From contig JBNKWI010000001.1 in assembly GCA_050299695.1 (NCBI GenBank), positions 62,001-126,000 on the forward strand: a stretch of DNA of 64,000 nt, written 5' to 3'. A model generated the notes under the pieces. The model saw nothing but the letters and a program-made list of their open reading frames with translations. It had not been told where the DNA came from and ran no database searches. The first letter of the stretch is position 1, and each line of letters starts with the position of its first letter. Positions 25,155-34,117 of this stretch are shown here, piece by piece. The stretch is from Ovoidimarina sp050299695. GTDB lineage: Bacteria; Pseudomonadota; Alphaproteobacteria; Rhodobacterales; Rhodobacteraceae. The translations under genes and the position numbers were made by a program.

Positions 25155-25553
25155 ATGCCCAGGACCCGCTCCACACCCGGTTCCGGCCCCTCGCAACGCC
25201 AGCTTCGCGTCGGAGAACTGATCCGGCGCCGGCTCTCGGAGGTGCTGGCCCGCGGCGACATTCACGACCCGGACCTCAACGCGATTTCGATCACGGTGAG
25301 CGAGGTGCGCGCCTCGCCCGACCTCAAGCTCGCAACGGTCTATCTCCTGCCGCTCGGCGGCCGCGAACCCGAGACCGCGCTGGCCGCGCTCAAGCGCAAC
25401 CGTGCCGAGATCCGCCGCACCGTCGCCAAGGGGCTGGAGCTCAAGTTCGCGCCCGAGCTGCGCTTCGTCCTCGACGACACGTTTGACCGGATGGATGAGG
25501 CGCGCCGGCTCTTCTCGCAGGATACCGTGCGCCGCGATGTGGAAAGCGACTAG
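25155..25553 (+). CDS. rbfA: Ribosome-binding factor A
   Basis: A 132-aa RbfA with a type-II KH-like fold. QRQLRVGELIRRRLSEVLARG starts the domain and ISITVSEVRASPDLKLATVY plus LRFVLDDTFDRMDEA are characteristic. It binds free 30S subunits and helps 16S rRNA 5'-end maturation. The last 17 bases overlap the start of the next gene. Confidence 0.95.
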   Translation: MPRTRSTPGSGPSQRQLRVGELIRRRLSEVLARGDIHDPDLNAISITVSEVRASPDLKLATVYLLPLGGREPETALAALKRNRAEIRRTVAKGLELKFAPELRFVLDDTFDRMDEARRLFSQDTVRRDVESD

Positions 25554-26271
25554 CCTCGCCCTGGCGCTCGTCTGGGGTGCCAGCGCAGATGCCGCCACCT
25601 GCCGCTCGGACGTCTTCGAAGACCTGCCGTACACCGCCTGTGAGGTCGATCCCGCCGCGGAAACGCTTCGGCTCTGGTACCTCGCCCCCGACGGCCAGGT
25701 CTTCGGCACGTTCGACCGGCTCGAGGCCGCTCTAGCGCTCGACGGCGAAAAACTCGGCTTCGCCATGAACGGCGCCATGTATCACCAGGACCGGAGCCCG
25801 GTCGGCCTCTATATCGAGGACGGCCAGGAGATTTCGCACCTCGTCACCTCTGCCGGACCAGGCAATTTCGGGATGCTGCCGAACGGCGTGTTCTGTATCG
25901 GCGAAGGCTGGGCCAAGGTGCTGGAAACCCTCGACTACGACCGCACGCGCCCCGCCTGCCGCTACGCCGCGCAAGCCGGACCGATGCTGGCGGTCGGCGG
26001 CGCGCTCCACCCCCGCTTTCTGGAGAACGGCACCTCACGCTACATCCGGAACGGGGTCGGCGTCCGCCCCGACGGCACCGTGGTCTTTGCGATCACCGAC
26101 GCCCCGGTGAACTTTCACCGTTTCGCGCGCCTGTTCCGCGACCGTCTCGGAACGCCCGACGCGCTCTATATCGACGGCAAGGTCTCGCGGCTCTACGCTC
26201 CCGATCTCGGCCGACACGATATCGGCTTCCCGCTCGGCCCGCTTGTCGGCACGGTCGTCCCTGCCCGGTAA
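25537..26271 (+). CDS. Phosphodiester glycosidase (NAGPA domain) family protein, exported
   Basis: A 244-aa protein with a short signal peptide (about residues 1-18, ending ASADA). It carries the DUF2233/NAGPA domain: FAMNGAMYHQDRSPVGLYIE, GNFGMLPNGVFCIG, NGVGVRPDGTVVFAITDAPV and DALYIDGKVSRLY. Relatives cleave N-acetylglucosamine-1-phosphodiester linkages; the bacterial substrate is unknown. Its start overlaps rbfA by 17 bases in another frame. Confidence 0.87.
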   Translation: MWKATSLALALVWGASADAATCRSDVFEDLPYTACEVDPAAETLRLWYLAPDGQVFGTFDRLEAALALDGEKLGFAMNGAMYHQDRSPVGLYIEDGQEISHLVTSAGPGNFGMLPNGVFCIGEGWAKVLETLDYDRTRPACRYAAQAGPMLAVGGALHPRFLENGTSRYIRNGVGVRPDGTVVFAITDAPVNFHRFARLFRDRLGTPDALYIDGKVSRLYAPDLGRHDIGFPLGPLVGTVVPAR

Positions 26272-26293
26272 CGACCGCGCCACGCGGCGGGTC

Positions 26294-27310
26294 TCACTCC
26301 CAGCCGACCTCGTTGAAGATTTCCTGAGCCAGCGGAATGTTCTTCGCCACCGCCGAAAGGCTGACCTCGTCGGCCTTGAACGGCCCCAGCTTTTCCACCG
26401 ATTCCGCCTGCGGCACGCCAGCCACCGCCGGATACTCGTCATTGCCGTGCGAGAAATAGATCTGCGCGCTGTCCGAGGCGAGATATTCGAGGAACGCCAC
26501 CGCGGCCTCCCGGTGCGGCGCATGGGCGGCGACGCCGGCACCCGAAAGGTTCACATGCGCGCCGTTGCCGTCCTGGTCGGGGAATACCCAGCCGATCTTG
26601 TCGAGCCCCTCGGTCACGCCCTCCACGTCGGTCCGAAGCGCGCGGGCGAAATAATAGGTATTCGACACCGCGATCCCGCATTCGCCCGAGACGAGCCCCC
26701 TGAGCTGGTCTGTATCGCCGCCCTGCGGATCGCGCGCCATGTTGGCGACGATGCCCGCGGCCCAGGCCTTGGCCTTCTCCGCGCCCTCGTGCTCGATGAT
26801 CGAGGCGAGGAGCGTCTGGTTGTAGGTGTTGGTCGAGGAGCGAATGCAGACCAGCCCCTTGTAGGCCGGGTCGGCGAGTGCGGCATAGGTCAGCGGCGGC
26901 TCGGTCACGCGGTCCTTGTAGTAGAAGATCACCCGCGCCCGCTGCGAAAAGCCGAACCATTCGTTCTCGGCGTCCTGGAGCTTGGCCGGGATCCGCTCCT
27001 CCAGCACCGCACTCTCGACCGGCTGCAGGATCCCGGCATTCTTCGCCCGTTCCATCCGCGAGGTGTCGACCGCGATGAAGACATCGGCCGGGCTGTTTTG
27101 CCCCTCGGCCACCATCCGCGCGATCAACTCGTCGGCATCGCCCTCGATCCGGTTCACCACGATGCCGGTCTTTTCAGTAAACTCGCCATAGAGCTGCTCG
27201 TCGGTGTCGTAGTGGCGGGACGAATAGATGTTGACCTCTTCGGCGACGGCTTGCCCCGACAGGGCGGCCGACAGGGCCAGGATGGAGGCGAAAGACTCGA
27301 GGCGCGGCAT
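26294..27310 (-). CDS. Iron(III) ABC transporter substrate-binding protein (FbpA/FutA-like)
   Basis: A 338-aa periplasmic binding protein. The signal peptide runs to ALSGQAVA-EE near residue 24. VNIYSSRHYDTDEQLYGEFT is the typical start of the mature Fe(III)-binding family and VSNTYYFARAL supplies the paired tyrosines that bind iron. ATG 27310 is preceded by GGAGAAA. No permease or ATPase gene is adjacent, so it must work with components encoded elsewhere. A palindrome (27334-27354) lies in its promoter region. Confidence 0.92.
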   Translation of the reverse strand: MPRLESFASILALSAALSGQAVAEEVNIYSSRHYDTDEQLYGEFTEKTGIVVNRIEGDADELIARMVAEGQNSPADVFIAVDTSRMERAKNAGILQPVESAVLEERIPAKLQDAENEWFGFSQRARVIFYYKDRVTEPPLTYAALADPAYKGLVCIRSSTNTYNQTLLASIIEHEGAEKAKAWAAGIVANMARDPQGGDTDQLRGLVSGECGIAVSNTYYFARALRTDVEGVTEGLDKIGWVFPDQDGNGAHVNLSGAGVAAHAPHREAAVAFLEYLASDSAQIYFSHGNDEYPAVAGVPQAESVEKLGPFKADEVSLSAVAKNIPLAQEIFNEVGWE

Positions 27311-27333
27311 GGGTTTCTCCAACGGTATCTAAA

Positions 27334-27354
27334 TTCCGAGTGCATTACTCGGAA
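27334..27354. promoter_or_regulatory. Inverted repeat in the promoter of the iron-binding protein gene
   Basis: TTCCGAGT and ACTCGGAA form a perfect 8-bp inverted repeat around a 5-base centre, 24 bases upstream of the ATG. The position suits an operator. It does not match the Fur, Mur, Irr or RirA sites that I know, so the regulator is open. Confidence 0.45.
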
Positions 27355-27394
27355 ATACCACTGGCGAGGTCAAGCAGAAAGGTGACAGTTTCAG

Positions 27395-28516
27395 TCAGAT
27401 ATGTGCAGTTGCAGTCGCATCATACCCATAGAGCCAGTCGAACCGTCGAAGAGCCGCACCCGGCGCAAGCCGCCCGGCAAGACGCAGCGCATTGTGCGCA
27501 AGCACGCGACGCGGGCCCGTCAGATGATAGTTGCGCGCGTTCGCCGTCGCGCCGTTCACGACCTTGATCGCCCGCGCCCGCCGCGCCGCCTGATAGGCCG
27601 CCATCCCGGCGGCGCCGGGCGCGCGGTCGAGACAGGCGGCCAGCACCCAGGCATCCTCGAGCGCCAGGTTGGCGCCCTGGGCGAGGAAGGGCAGCGTCGG
27701 ATGCGCTGCGTCGCCCAGAAGCGCCACGCGCCCCTCGGGATCGTGCCACTGCGCCGCCACCTCATGCCGGAACAGACCCCAGAGATGTACCTGCCCGACC
27801 CGGGCGAGCCAGCCCCTGACCCGCGGCTCGAACCCCGCGAAGGCCGCACGCAGCGCCGCGGGATCGTCCTCGTGGGTCCAACCCTCTTCGGCCCAGGCTC
27901 CGCGCTCCTCGACCGCGACGATGTTCCGCAGACCGCCCGCCAGCGGATAGCTCACCAGATGCCGCCCCGGCCCCATGAACACCTCCACCACCGGCGCCGC
28001 GCCCTCCTCGGCGATCACCGCCCGCCAGGCCACCTGACCGGTGAAGAACGGCGCCCCCGCACCGTTCAGCGCGGCGCGATGCGCAGAATGGAGACCGTCG
28101 GCGGCCAGCGTGACCCCTTCGCCACCCGGATCACAGCGCGTGCCCAGCGCAATCTTGACCCCCGCCGCCCGCGCGCCCTCTTCAAGCACCCCGATCAGCC
28201 GCGCGCGATGGACCAGAAGGTAGTCGCCCGGCGCCTTCCCGAGATCGAGCCGCAGCACCACGCGCCCCGAAGCGCCCTCGCGCAAGACGACCGCCCGCGC
28301 CTTCAGCGAAACGCGCCGCAGCGCCGCCCCGAGCCCCAGCGCGTCGATCACCCGGAGCCCGTTCGGGCTGATCTGCAACCCCGCCCCCACCTCGGCAATC
28401 TCCGGCGCCTGCTCGAAAAGCCGCACCCGCGCCCCGCGCAACGCCGCCGCCCGCGCCGTCGCGAGCCCCGCCACGCCGCCGCCGACGACGCTGATCTCGG
28501 CTCCCCGAAGCGTCAC
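27395..28516 (-). CDS. FAD-dependent monooxygenase (salicylate hydroxylase-like)
   Basis: About 373 aa, class A flavoprotein hydroxylase. Dinucleotide motif VVGGGVAGLATARAAALRGA is at the N-terminus; the second FAD motif reads GRVALLGDAAHPTLPFLAQGANLALEDA. A middle segment AADGLHSAHRAAL stands where the family has DG. It probably hydroxylates an aromatic acid or heterocycle with NAD(P)H and oxygen. GTG 28516 was chosen for the GGGAGGAACGG upstream; ATG 28540 is in frame. Confidence 0.88.
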   Translation of the reverse strand: MTLRGAEISVVGGGVAGLATARAAALRGARVRLFEQAPEIAEVGAGLQISPNGLRVIDALGLGAALRRVSLKARAVVLREGASGRVVLRLDLGKAPGDYLLVHRARLIGVLEEGARAAGVKIALGTRCDPGGEGVTLAADGLHSAHRAALNGAGAPFFTGQVAWRAVIAEEGAAPVVEVFMGPGRHLVSYPLAGGLRNIVAVEERGAWAEEGWTHEDDPAALRAAFAGFEPRVRGWLARVGQVHLWGLFRHEVAAQWHDPEGRVALLGDAAHPTLPFLAQGANLALEDAWVLAACLDRAPGAAGMAAYQAARRARAIKVVNGATANARNYHLTGPRRVLAHNALRLAGRLAPGAALRRFDWLYGYDATATAHI

Positions 28517-28536
28517 GCCCGTTCCTCCCGCGCCAT

Positions 28537-28558
28537 GCATATGCCCGAATAGCGCTAT
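28537..28558. promoter_or_regulatory. Two short palindromes in a divergent promoter region
   Basis: GCATATGC (28537-28544) and ATAGCGCTAT (28549-28558) lie between the divergent monooxygenase and hypothetical genes. Either could be an operator; both are short enough to be chance. Confidence 0.3.
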
Positions 28559-28595
28559 AGCGAGGCGCAGAAAGGCTCAACATCGGACTGGAACC

Positions 28596-29168
28596 ATGGG
28601 TCACTTCTACATCAACGTCTCGATCCGCGGGGTTCCTCCGGACACGGTAGTCGCGGCGCTCGGACCTCAAACCCGGGTGTTCGCGGGACCATCCGAAAAC
28701 GGCTGGACCTGCTTCGCGGACGCCGCTCTCAGCGACGACCCGACCGAGACGGACACCCATGTCGGCGGCCTCGCGGAAAGGTTTGCGACCGACGCGGTAC
28801 AGGTCGAGAACCATGACGACGACCTTCTCGCGATCACCGCCTATAGCCGCGGCAAGCTTGTCGCCAACTGTTTGTCCTGTCCCGACTATTTCGACCCCGA
28901 CGGGCCGGAGGCCGGCAAGGGACCGGAGCTCGACGGAGCCGCGGCGCTGGCAGGGCTCGGCACCGACGTCACCCCGGCCTCGATCGAGGATCTTCTCGTC
29001 GCGCGCGAGCAGGAGTTCGTCTACGCGGTCGACCTCCACGCCGCCGTCGCGTCGCTGATCGGCCTACCCGCCTATTCCGTGGGCTTCGGCTTCGACTACG
29101 CCGGAAGCGGCGACCTCCCGATCATCCCCAGGCCGCTCTACCGGACGCCCCGCCGCCGGCCCGCCTGA
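28596..29168 (+). CDS. Hypothetical protein, 190 aa
   Basis: Soluble acidic protein starting MGHFYINVSIRGVPPDTVVA, with VENHDDDLLAITAYSRGKLV and ANCLSCPDYFDPDGPEAGKG, and a Pro/Arg-rich end. I recall proteins with a similar MGHFYxNVT...NHDDD...L...CPGYF pattern in varied bacteria, but no function is known to me. The two cysteines in NCLSCPDYF are the only ones near a possible metal or redox site. It runs divergently from the FAD monooxygenase gene. Confidence 0.75.
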   Translation: MGHFYINVSIRGVPPDTVVAALGPQTRVFAGPSENGWTCFADAALSDDPTETDTHVGGLAERFATDAVQVENHDDDLLAITAYSRGKLVANCLSCPDYFDPDGPEAGKGPELDGAAALAGLGTDVTPASIEDLLVAREQEFVYAVDLHAAVASLIGLPAYSVGFGFDYAGSGDLPIIPRPLYRTPRRRPA

Positions 29169-29258
29169 AACCGAAAGCGCCGGTGACCTTGCGGCCCCGG
29201 CGCTCCCTCCTCCTCCCCAGAAGGACTGGCGGCCCGCCGGATGCGGGCCTTCGGTAAA

Positions 29259-29681
29259 TCAATCGTCGCGATGGACCTTCTCGCGGCGCTCGTGGCGCTC
29301 CTGCGCCTCGAGGCTGAGCGTCGTCGTGGGCCGCGCCACGAGCCGCTTCAGCGAGATCGGCTCGCCCGTCTCGTTGCAATAGCCGAACTCGCCCTCGTCG
29401 ATCCGGCGCAGAGCGGCGTCGATCTTGGAGACCAGCTTGCGCTGCCGGTCGCGAATCCTGAGTTCCAGCGCCCGGTCGGTCTCCTCGCTCGCCCGATCGG
29501 CGATGTCGGGGATGTTCCTTGTGCCGTCCTGCAGGCCCGCGATGGTGGATTTCGAGTCGCTCAGAAGCTCGTTCTTCTGGCGGAGGAGCTCGCGGCGGAA
29601 CCATTCGAGCTGGCGGTCGTTCATGAACGGTTCATCTTCAGCCGGGCGATAGTCATCAGGCAGAAATACCTCGGCCTTCAT
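29259..29681 (-). CDS. dksA: RNA polymerase-binding protein DksA, cysteine-poor type
   Basis: A 140-aa DksA. The coiled-coil tip NIPDIADRASEETDR keeps the two aspartates and the alanine needed for transcription control. The zinc-finger region reads GEFGYCNETGEPISLKRL then TTTLSLEAQERHERR, so only one of the four canonical cysteines remains. Such zinc-independent forms occur in some bacteria and resist oxidative loss of zinc. ATG 29681 follows AGGGAAAG. Confidence 0.92.
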   Translation of the reverse strand: MKAEVFLPDDYRPAEDEPFMNDRQLEWFRRELLRQKNELLSDSKSTIAGLQDGTRNIPDIADRASEETDRALELRIRDRQRKLVSKIDAALRRIDEGEFGYCNETGEPISLKRLVARPTTTLSLEAQERHERREKVHRDD

Positions 29682-29865
29682 ACGCTTTCCCTTCTGCACT
29701 CCGGCGGCTGCATCCATACGCGTGTTGTCCACTGGTGCGCCTCCTTTGGCCGGGGACATACCGCAACCCCCGCCCCTTGTCACTATCCGATCTCGGCTTC
29801 TTGAAGCTGGCCGGCGCTGACGTTACGCTACCATCAACGATCGCCCCGAGAGCCTTGCATTTCCG

Positions 29866-30705
<840 letters not shown>

Positions 30706-30889
30706 GCCCCGGCCCGGCGCAGGCGGCGAAAGGTCCGGCGGGCCTTTCGAGGGGCGACAGGGCAGAGCCCCGGACGCCTCCGCCGGCCGCGTCTTCCACC
30801 GTCGCCGGCGCCGATCCGGGCGCGGCTGGCGGGCGGGCCGCTGACGGGCAAGGCCCGGCAGCCGGGGCGCCGGACAGCCCGCGCCCCTG

Positions 30890-31789
30890 ATGCTCGACGT
30901 TCTCACCCACGACATCCTGCCGGTCTTCTCGATGCTGGCGCTCGGGTTCCTCCTCGGCCGTCTCGGCACCACGTCGGAGGCGGAGGCGCGGGCGATCAAC
31001 CGGATCGCCTTCCTCGTCCTGCAGCCCGCGCTGATCTTCCCGCTGATCGCGCGGATCGACTTCGCCGCCTTCGACCTTCGGGCGCTCGCGCTCTACGCGG
31101 CCTGCGAGTTGGTAGCGTTCGCCGCCGCCTACCAGGTCGCCCAGCGCGTCTTCAGGCGCGAGCCGAACGAGGCCTGGCTTCTCGCCATGGCCGTCGTCTT
31201 CGTGAACTCGCTCCTCTACATCTGGCCGATCTCCTACCTGATCTACGGCGAGACCGCGGCAATGCCGATCACCGCGATCGTCGCGTGGGACGCATCGGCG
31301 AGCTTCGCCTTCTTCATCGTGTCGATGGAACTCCGGGCCGGCAGCGCGCAAGGCGGCTCGGCCGCGCGGCGCGTCGCGACGAATCCCATCCTGATCGCGA
31401 TCGCGATCGGCCTGCTCGTGAACGCGCTCGGCCTCGCCGTGCCCGAACCGGTCCTCACCGCCGCACATTTCGCCGGCGGCGGCGCGGCGCCGCTCACGCT
31501 CTTCGCGCTCGGCGTGATCCTGTCGGGCCACGCCCTCGCGCCTTCGCCCACCATCGCCGGCATCGCCGCGATGAAGCTCCTCGTGTTCCCGCTCCTCGTC
31601 TGGGCGGCGATGACGGTGCTTGCCCCCGAAAGCGGCTGGCGTGACCTCTTCACCCTCAACGCCGCCGGACCCTCGGGTGCGATGGCGTTCGCCCTTGCGC
31701 TCCTCTATCACGTGAGGACAGACTGCATAGCGCCTGTCATCATCTGGACGAGCGTCCTGTCCCTGTTCACCCTGGCACTCCTCGCATGA
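30890..31789 (+). CDS. AEC family transporter (auxin efflux carrier-like)
   Basis: A 299-aa membrane protein with about ten hydrophobic segments, starting LTHDILPVFSMLALGFLLGR, which matches the AEC family of carriers for malonate, malate and other small acids. The substrate cannot be inferred. It overlaps the GNAT gene by ATGA. The 184 bp before it hold only G/C-rich hairpin-forming sequence. Confidence 0.87.
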   Translation: MLDVLTHDILPVFSMLALGFLLGRLGTTSEAEARAINRIAFLVLQPALIFPLIARIDFAAFDLRALALYAACELVAFAAAYQVAQRVFRREPNEAWLLAMAVVFVNSLLYIWPISYLIYGETAAMPITAIVAWDASASFAFFIVSMELRAGSAQGGSAARRVATNPILIAIAIGLLVNALGLAVPEPVLTAAHFAGGGAAPLTLFALGVILSGHALAPSPTIAGIAAMKLLVFPLLVWAAMTVLAPESGWRDLFTLNAAGPSGAMAFALALLYHVRTDCIAPVIIWTSVLSLFTLALLA

Positions 31790-32232
31790 CCCTCACGATT
31801 CGCCCGCTCCGACGCGACGACGACGCCGACTGGAGGCGGATGTGGCAGGCCTATCTGGCGTTCTATGAGACGACCCGGCCGGAGGAGATCTACGATGCCT
31901 ATTTCGAACGCCTCCTCGGCGACGACCCGCAGGATTTCCACGGGATGATCGCCGAGCTCGAAGGCCGCCCCGTCGGGCTCGTCCACTACCTCTTCCACCG
32001 TCACGGCTGGCGAATCGAGAATGTCTGCTATCTCCAGGATCTCTATGCAGATCCGGAAGTTCGCGGCCAGGGCGTGGGCCGGGCGCTGATCGAGGCGGTG
32101 TACGCCGAGGCCGACCGGATGGGCGCACCCGCGGTCTACTGGCTGACCCAGGATTTCAACGCGCAGGCCCGGCAGCTCTACGACCGGATCGGCCAGGTGA
32201 CACCCTTCATCAAATACGAGCGCGTGACATGA
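31786..32232 (+). CDS. GNAT family N-acetyltransferase
   Basis: A 148-aa acetyltransferase. The acetyl-CoA binding motif VRGQGVGRALIEAVYAEA (motif A) is at about residues 91-108, preceded by ICYLQDLY-like NVCYLQDLYADPE. The acceptor is unknown. It sits between an AEC carrier and a DUF2927 lipoprotein, with ATGA overlaps at both ends, so the three genes are probably one operon. Confidence 0.9.
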   Translation: MTLTIRPLRRDDDADWRRMWQAYLAFYETTRPEEIYDAYFERLLGDDPQDFHGMIAELEGRPVGLVHYLFHRHGWRIENVCYLQDLYADPEVRGQGVGRALIEAVYAEADRMGAPAVYWLTQDFNAQARQLYDRIGQVTPFIKYERVT

Positions 32233-33602
32233 TCCGACGCATCGCCCTCGCGGCCTTCCTCGGCCTTGCCGCCTGCGTGCAGATGCCGGAGCCCGAAACC
32301 GGCCGCGCCGTGCCGCCGGAGATCGTGTTGCCGCCGATGAAGACCTTCGGCACACAGCGGGTCGCGCAGCCCACGCGGTCGAACCGCTCGATCGCCGCTG
32401 ACATCCTCGATCTGACCTTCGAGCTCGAAAGCGGCCGACAATTACCGATCCTGACCCGTTTCGAGGGTCCGATCACCGTCCGCGTGCATGGTCCGGCCTC
32501 CCGGAGCCTCTACCGCGATCTAGACCGGCTCATCGCCCGGTTCCGCGGCGAGGCCGGCCTCGACGTCACACGGGTGACCGGCGACACGCCCGCCTCGATC
32601 ACCATCGAGGTCGTGTCCCGGCGCGACCTGCAGCGCGCGGTGCCGGAAGCCGCCTGTTTCGTGGTCCCGCGGCTCTCCTCCTGGACCGAGTTCCGCCGCA
32701 ACCGCCGTTCCGCCCAACTCGACTGGACCACGCTCGAGACACGCGAGCGCATGGCGGTGTTCCTGCCCGGCGATGTGAGCCCGCAGGAGATCCGCGACTG
32801 CCTGCACGAAGAGGTGGCGCAGGCCATCGGCCCCCTGAACGACCTCTACCGGCTCTCGGATTCGGTGTTCAACGACGACAATTTCCACACCGTTCTGACC
32901 GGGTTCGACATGCTGGTCCTGCGGGTACTCTACGACAGGGAGCTGCATTCCGGCATGACCCGCGCCGAGGTGGCCGCCCGCCTTCCGGACATTCTCGACC
33001 GCCTGAACCCGCGCGGCCGCCGCGGGCCCGATGGGGCCAGCGGTGCCACGCCCCGGCGCTGGATCGAGGCGATCGAGGCCGCGCTCGGCCCCTCGGGCTC
33101 GTCGCCGAGCCGCCGCGCCGCTGCCCGCGATGCCGTTGAAATTGCTCGTGCTCAGGGCTGGGAGGACACGAGGGCGGCGTTTTCGCTGTATGCCTTGGGG
33201 CGGTTGTCGATCGGGGCGGAGCCGGAATTGGCCATCGCCTCGTTCCTGCAGGCGGGGGCGATCTATCGCAGGGGGTCGGACACGGAGTTGCAGGCGGCGC
33301 ATGTGGCGATGCAGCTGGCGGCCTTTGCGCTCTCGTCGGGGGAGCCGGACGTGGCGCAGCAGATCGTCGACCGGAACCTGAGGCCGGTGGCGGAGGCGGA
33401 GAACGCGGCGCTCCTGTCGACGCTCCTGATGGTGAAGGCCGAGGCGCTGGCGGCGAAGGGACGCACCGCGGAAGCGGAAACCGTGCAAAAAGATGCACTT
33501 GGCTGGGCGCGCTACGGCTTCGGCTCGGACGAGGAAGTCTTCGCCCGGCTCACCGAAATCGCCGCGCTGAGCCCGGCGCGGCGGCGCGGAGGCGGCGGAT
33601 GA
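32229..33602 (+). CDS. DUF2927 lipoprotein
   Basis: A 457-aa lipoprotein with lipobox LGLAAC at residues 11-16. The DUF2927 domain follows: RSIAADILDLTFELESGRQL, TRFEGPITVRV, then FLPGDVSPQEIRDCLHEEVAQA and SDSVFNDDNFHTVLTGFDML, which looks like a degenerate metalloprotease-type HEE motif. The C-terminal third is a helical repeat region (TPR-like, about 310-440). Function unknown. ATGA overlaps join it to the genes on both sides. Confidence 0.85.
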   Translation: MIRRIALAAFLGLAACVQMPEPETGRAVPPEIVLPPMKTFGTQRVAQPTRSNRSIAADILDLTFELESGRQLPILTRFEGPITVRVHGPASRSLYRDLDRLIARFRGEAGLDVTRVTGDTPASITIEVVSRRDLQRAVPEAACFVVPRLSSWTEFRRNRRSAQLDWTTLETRERMAVFLPGDVSPQEIRDCLHEEVAQAIGPLNDLYRLSDSVFNDDNFHTVLTGFDMLVLRVLYDRELHSGMTRAEVAARLPDILDRLNPRGRRGPDGASGATPRRWIEAIEAALGPSGSSPSRRAAARDAVEIARAQGWEDTRAAFSLYALGRLSIGAEPELAIASFLQAGAIYRRGSDTELQAAHVAMQLAAFALSSGEPDVAQQIVDRNLRPVAEAENAALLSTLLMVKAEALAAKGRTAEAETVQKDALGWARYGFGSDEEVFARLTEIAALSPARRRGGGG

Positions 33603-33766
33603 GCCTGGTCCTCGGCGGCTTCGTCCTGGGCGCGCTCATAGGCGCCTTCACCGCCCGCAAGCGGGGCGGCAACCGCGCGGATCTGGTCCAGTACGCCGCC
33701 GGCTACGGCATCGCGCTCGCCCTTGCCGGACTTTTCATCTCGATCGCCCTGGCCCGGCTCGCCTGA
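33599..33766 (+). CDS. Small membrane protein, 55 aa
   Basis: MSLVLGGFVLGALIGAFTARKRGGNRADLVQYAAGYGIAL... with two membrane spans (about 2-18 and 32-53) separated by a basic loop. Its ATG overlaps the stop of the DUF2927 gene (ATGA), which supports it as a real gene. I believe short relatives with this A.KRGG....QY pattern occur in other Rhodobacteraceae. Function unknown. Confidence 0.7.
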   Translation: MSLVLGGFVLGALIGAFTARKRGGNRADLVQYAAGYGIALALAGLFISIALARLA

Positions 33767-33792
33767 GCCGGAGTCCCGCATCCCATTCGCGC

Positions 33793-33825
33793 ACAACCCG
33801 TACACAACCTGTACACAACCTGTAC
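33793..33825 (-). repeat. Tandem array of three 11-bp GTAC-containing units (copy 2)
   Basis: Three contiguous units (33793-33803, 33804-33814, 33815-33825) reading ACAACCYGTAC on the plus strand. Same sequence as copy 1 at 6383-6415 but on the other strand, with the CCC variant unit at the opposite end of the array. It lies in a convergent intergenic region, 95 bases before dispersed repeat copy A. Confidence 0.8.
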
Positions 33826-33919
33826 ACCGCGATGCCGGATTCTGCCGATTCGGGGGCGTTGAGGGGGCTTTGGCCCCGCCTTCCTCGATCCGGCCCACCG
33901 CAATCCGTCCGCCACCATG

Positions 33920-34094
33920 CGGAGCCGGGCGGGCGCCTGCCCGTGGTGTGGCGCTGCAACGGCTGAGCGGTGCGCTTTATGGTGCCAAATACCTCCGACC
34001 TCGACGGTCCGCGCAAACGTCGAAACAGCGCCAGCCCGTGGGGACGGGCAGGTGCTCGCCCGGCGGCCCGTGCCGGGCCTTGTTCCGGGCGGGG
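33920..34094 (+). repeat. Dispersed structured repeat, copy A (175 bp)
   Basis: One of three related elements (others at 38152-38328 and 54646-54859). It has inverted ends (33924-33944 against the segment near 34043-34063) able to form a long stem; the two mismatches to a perfect stem are G-U pairs on this strand. The middle carries the conserved string TTATGGTGCCAAATACCTCC. It ends in a small hairpin GGCCCGTGCCGGGCC followed by TTGTT. It fills most of the 351-bp space between two converging genes; nothing else was seen there besides the 11-bp array. Confidence 0.8.
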
Positions 34095-34117
34095 CAGCAG
34101 ACGCGGGCGGGCGTGGT

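Noticed and set aside
30706..30889. Gene in the gap between the MoxR ATPase and the AEC carrier
   Set aside because: The open frame through it is a shadow continuing from the MoxR gene. Only GC-rich short stems were seen.
33920..34094. Transposable element with transposase
   Set aside because: No transposase frame and no target-site duplication could be seen around the copies. A MITE-like origin remains possible but is not supported here.
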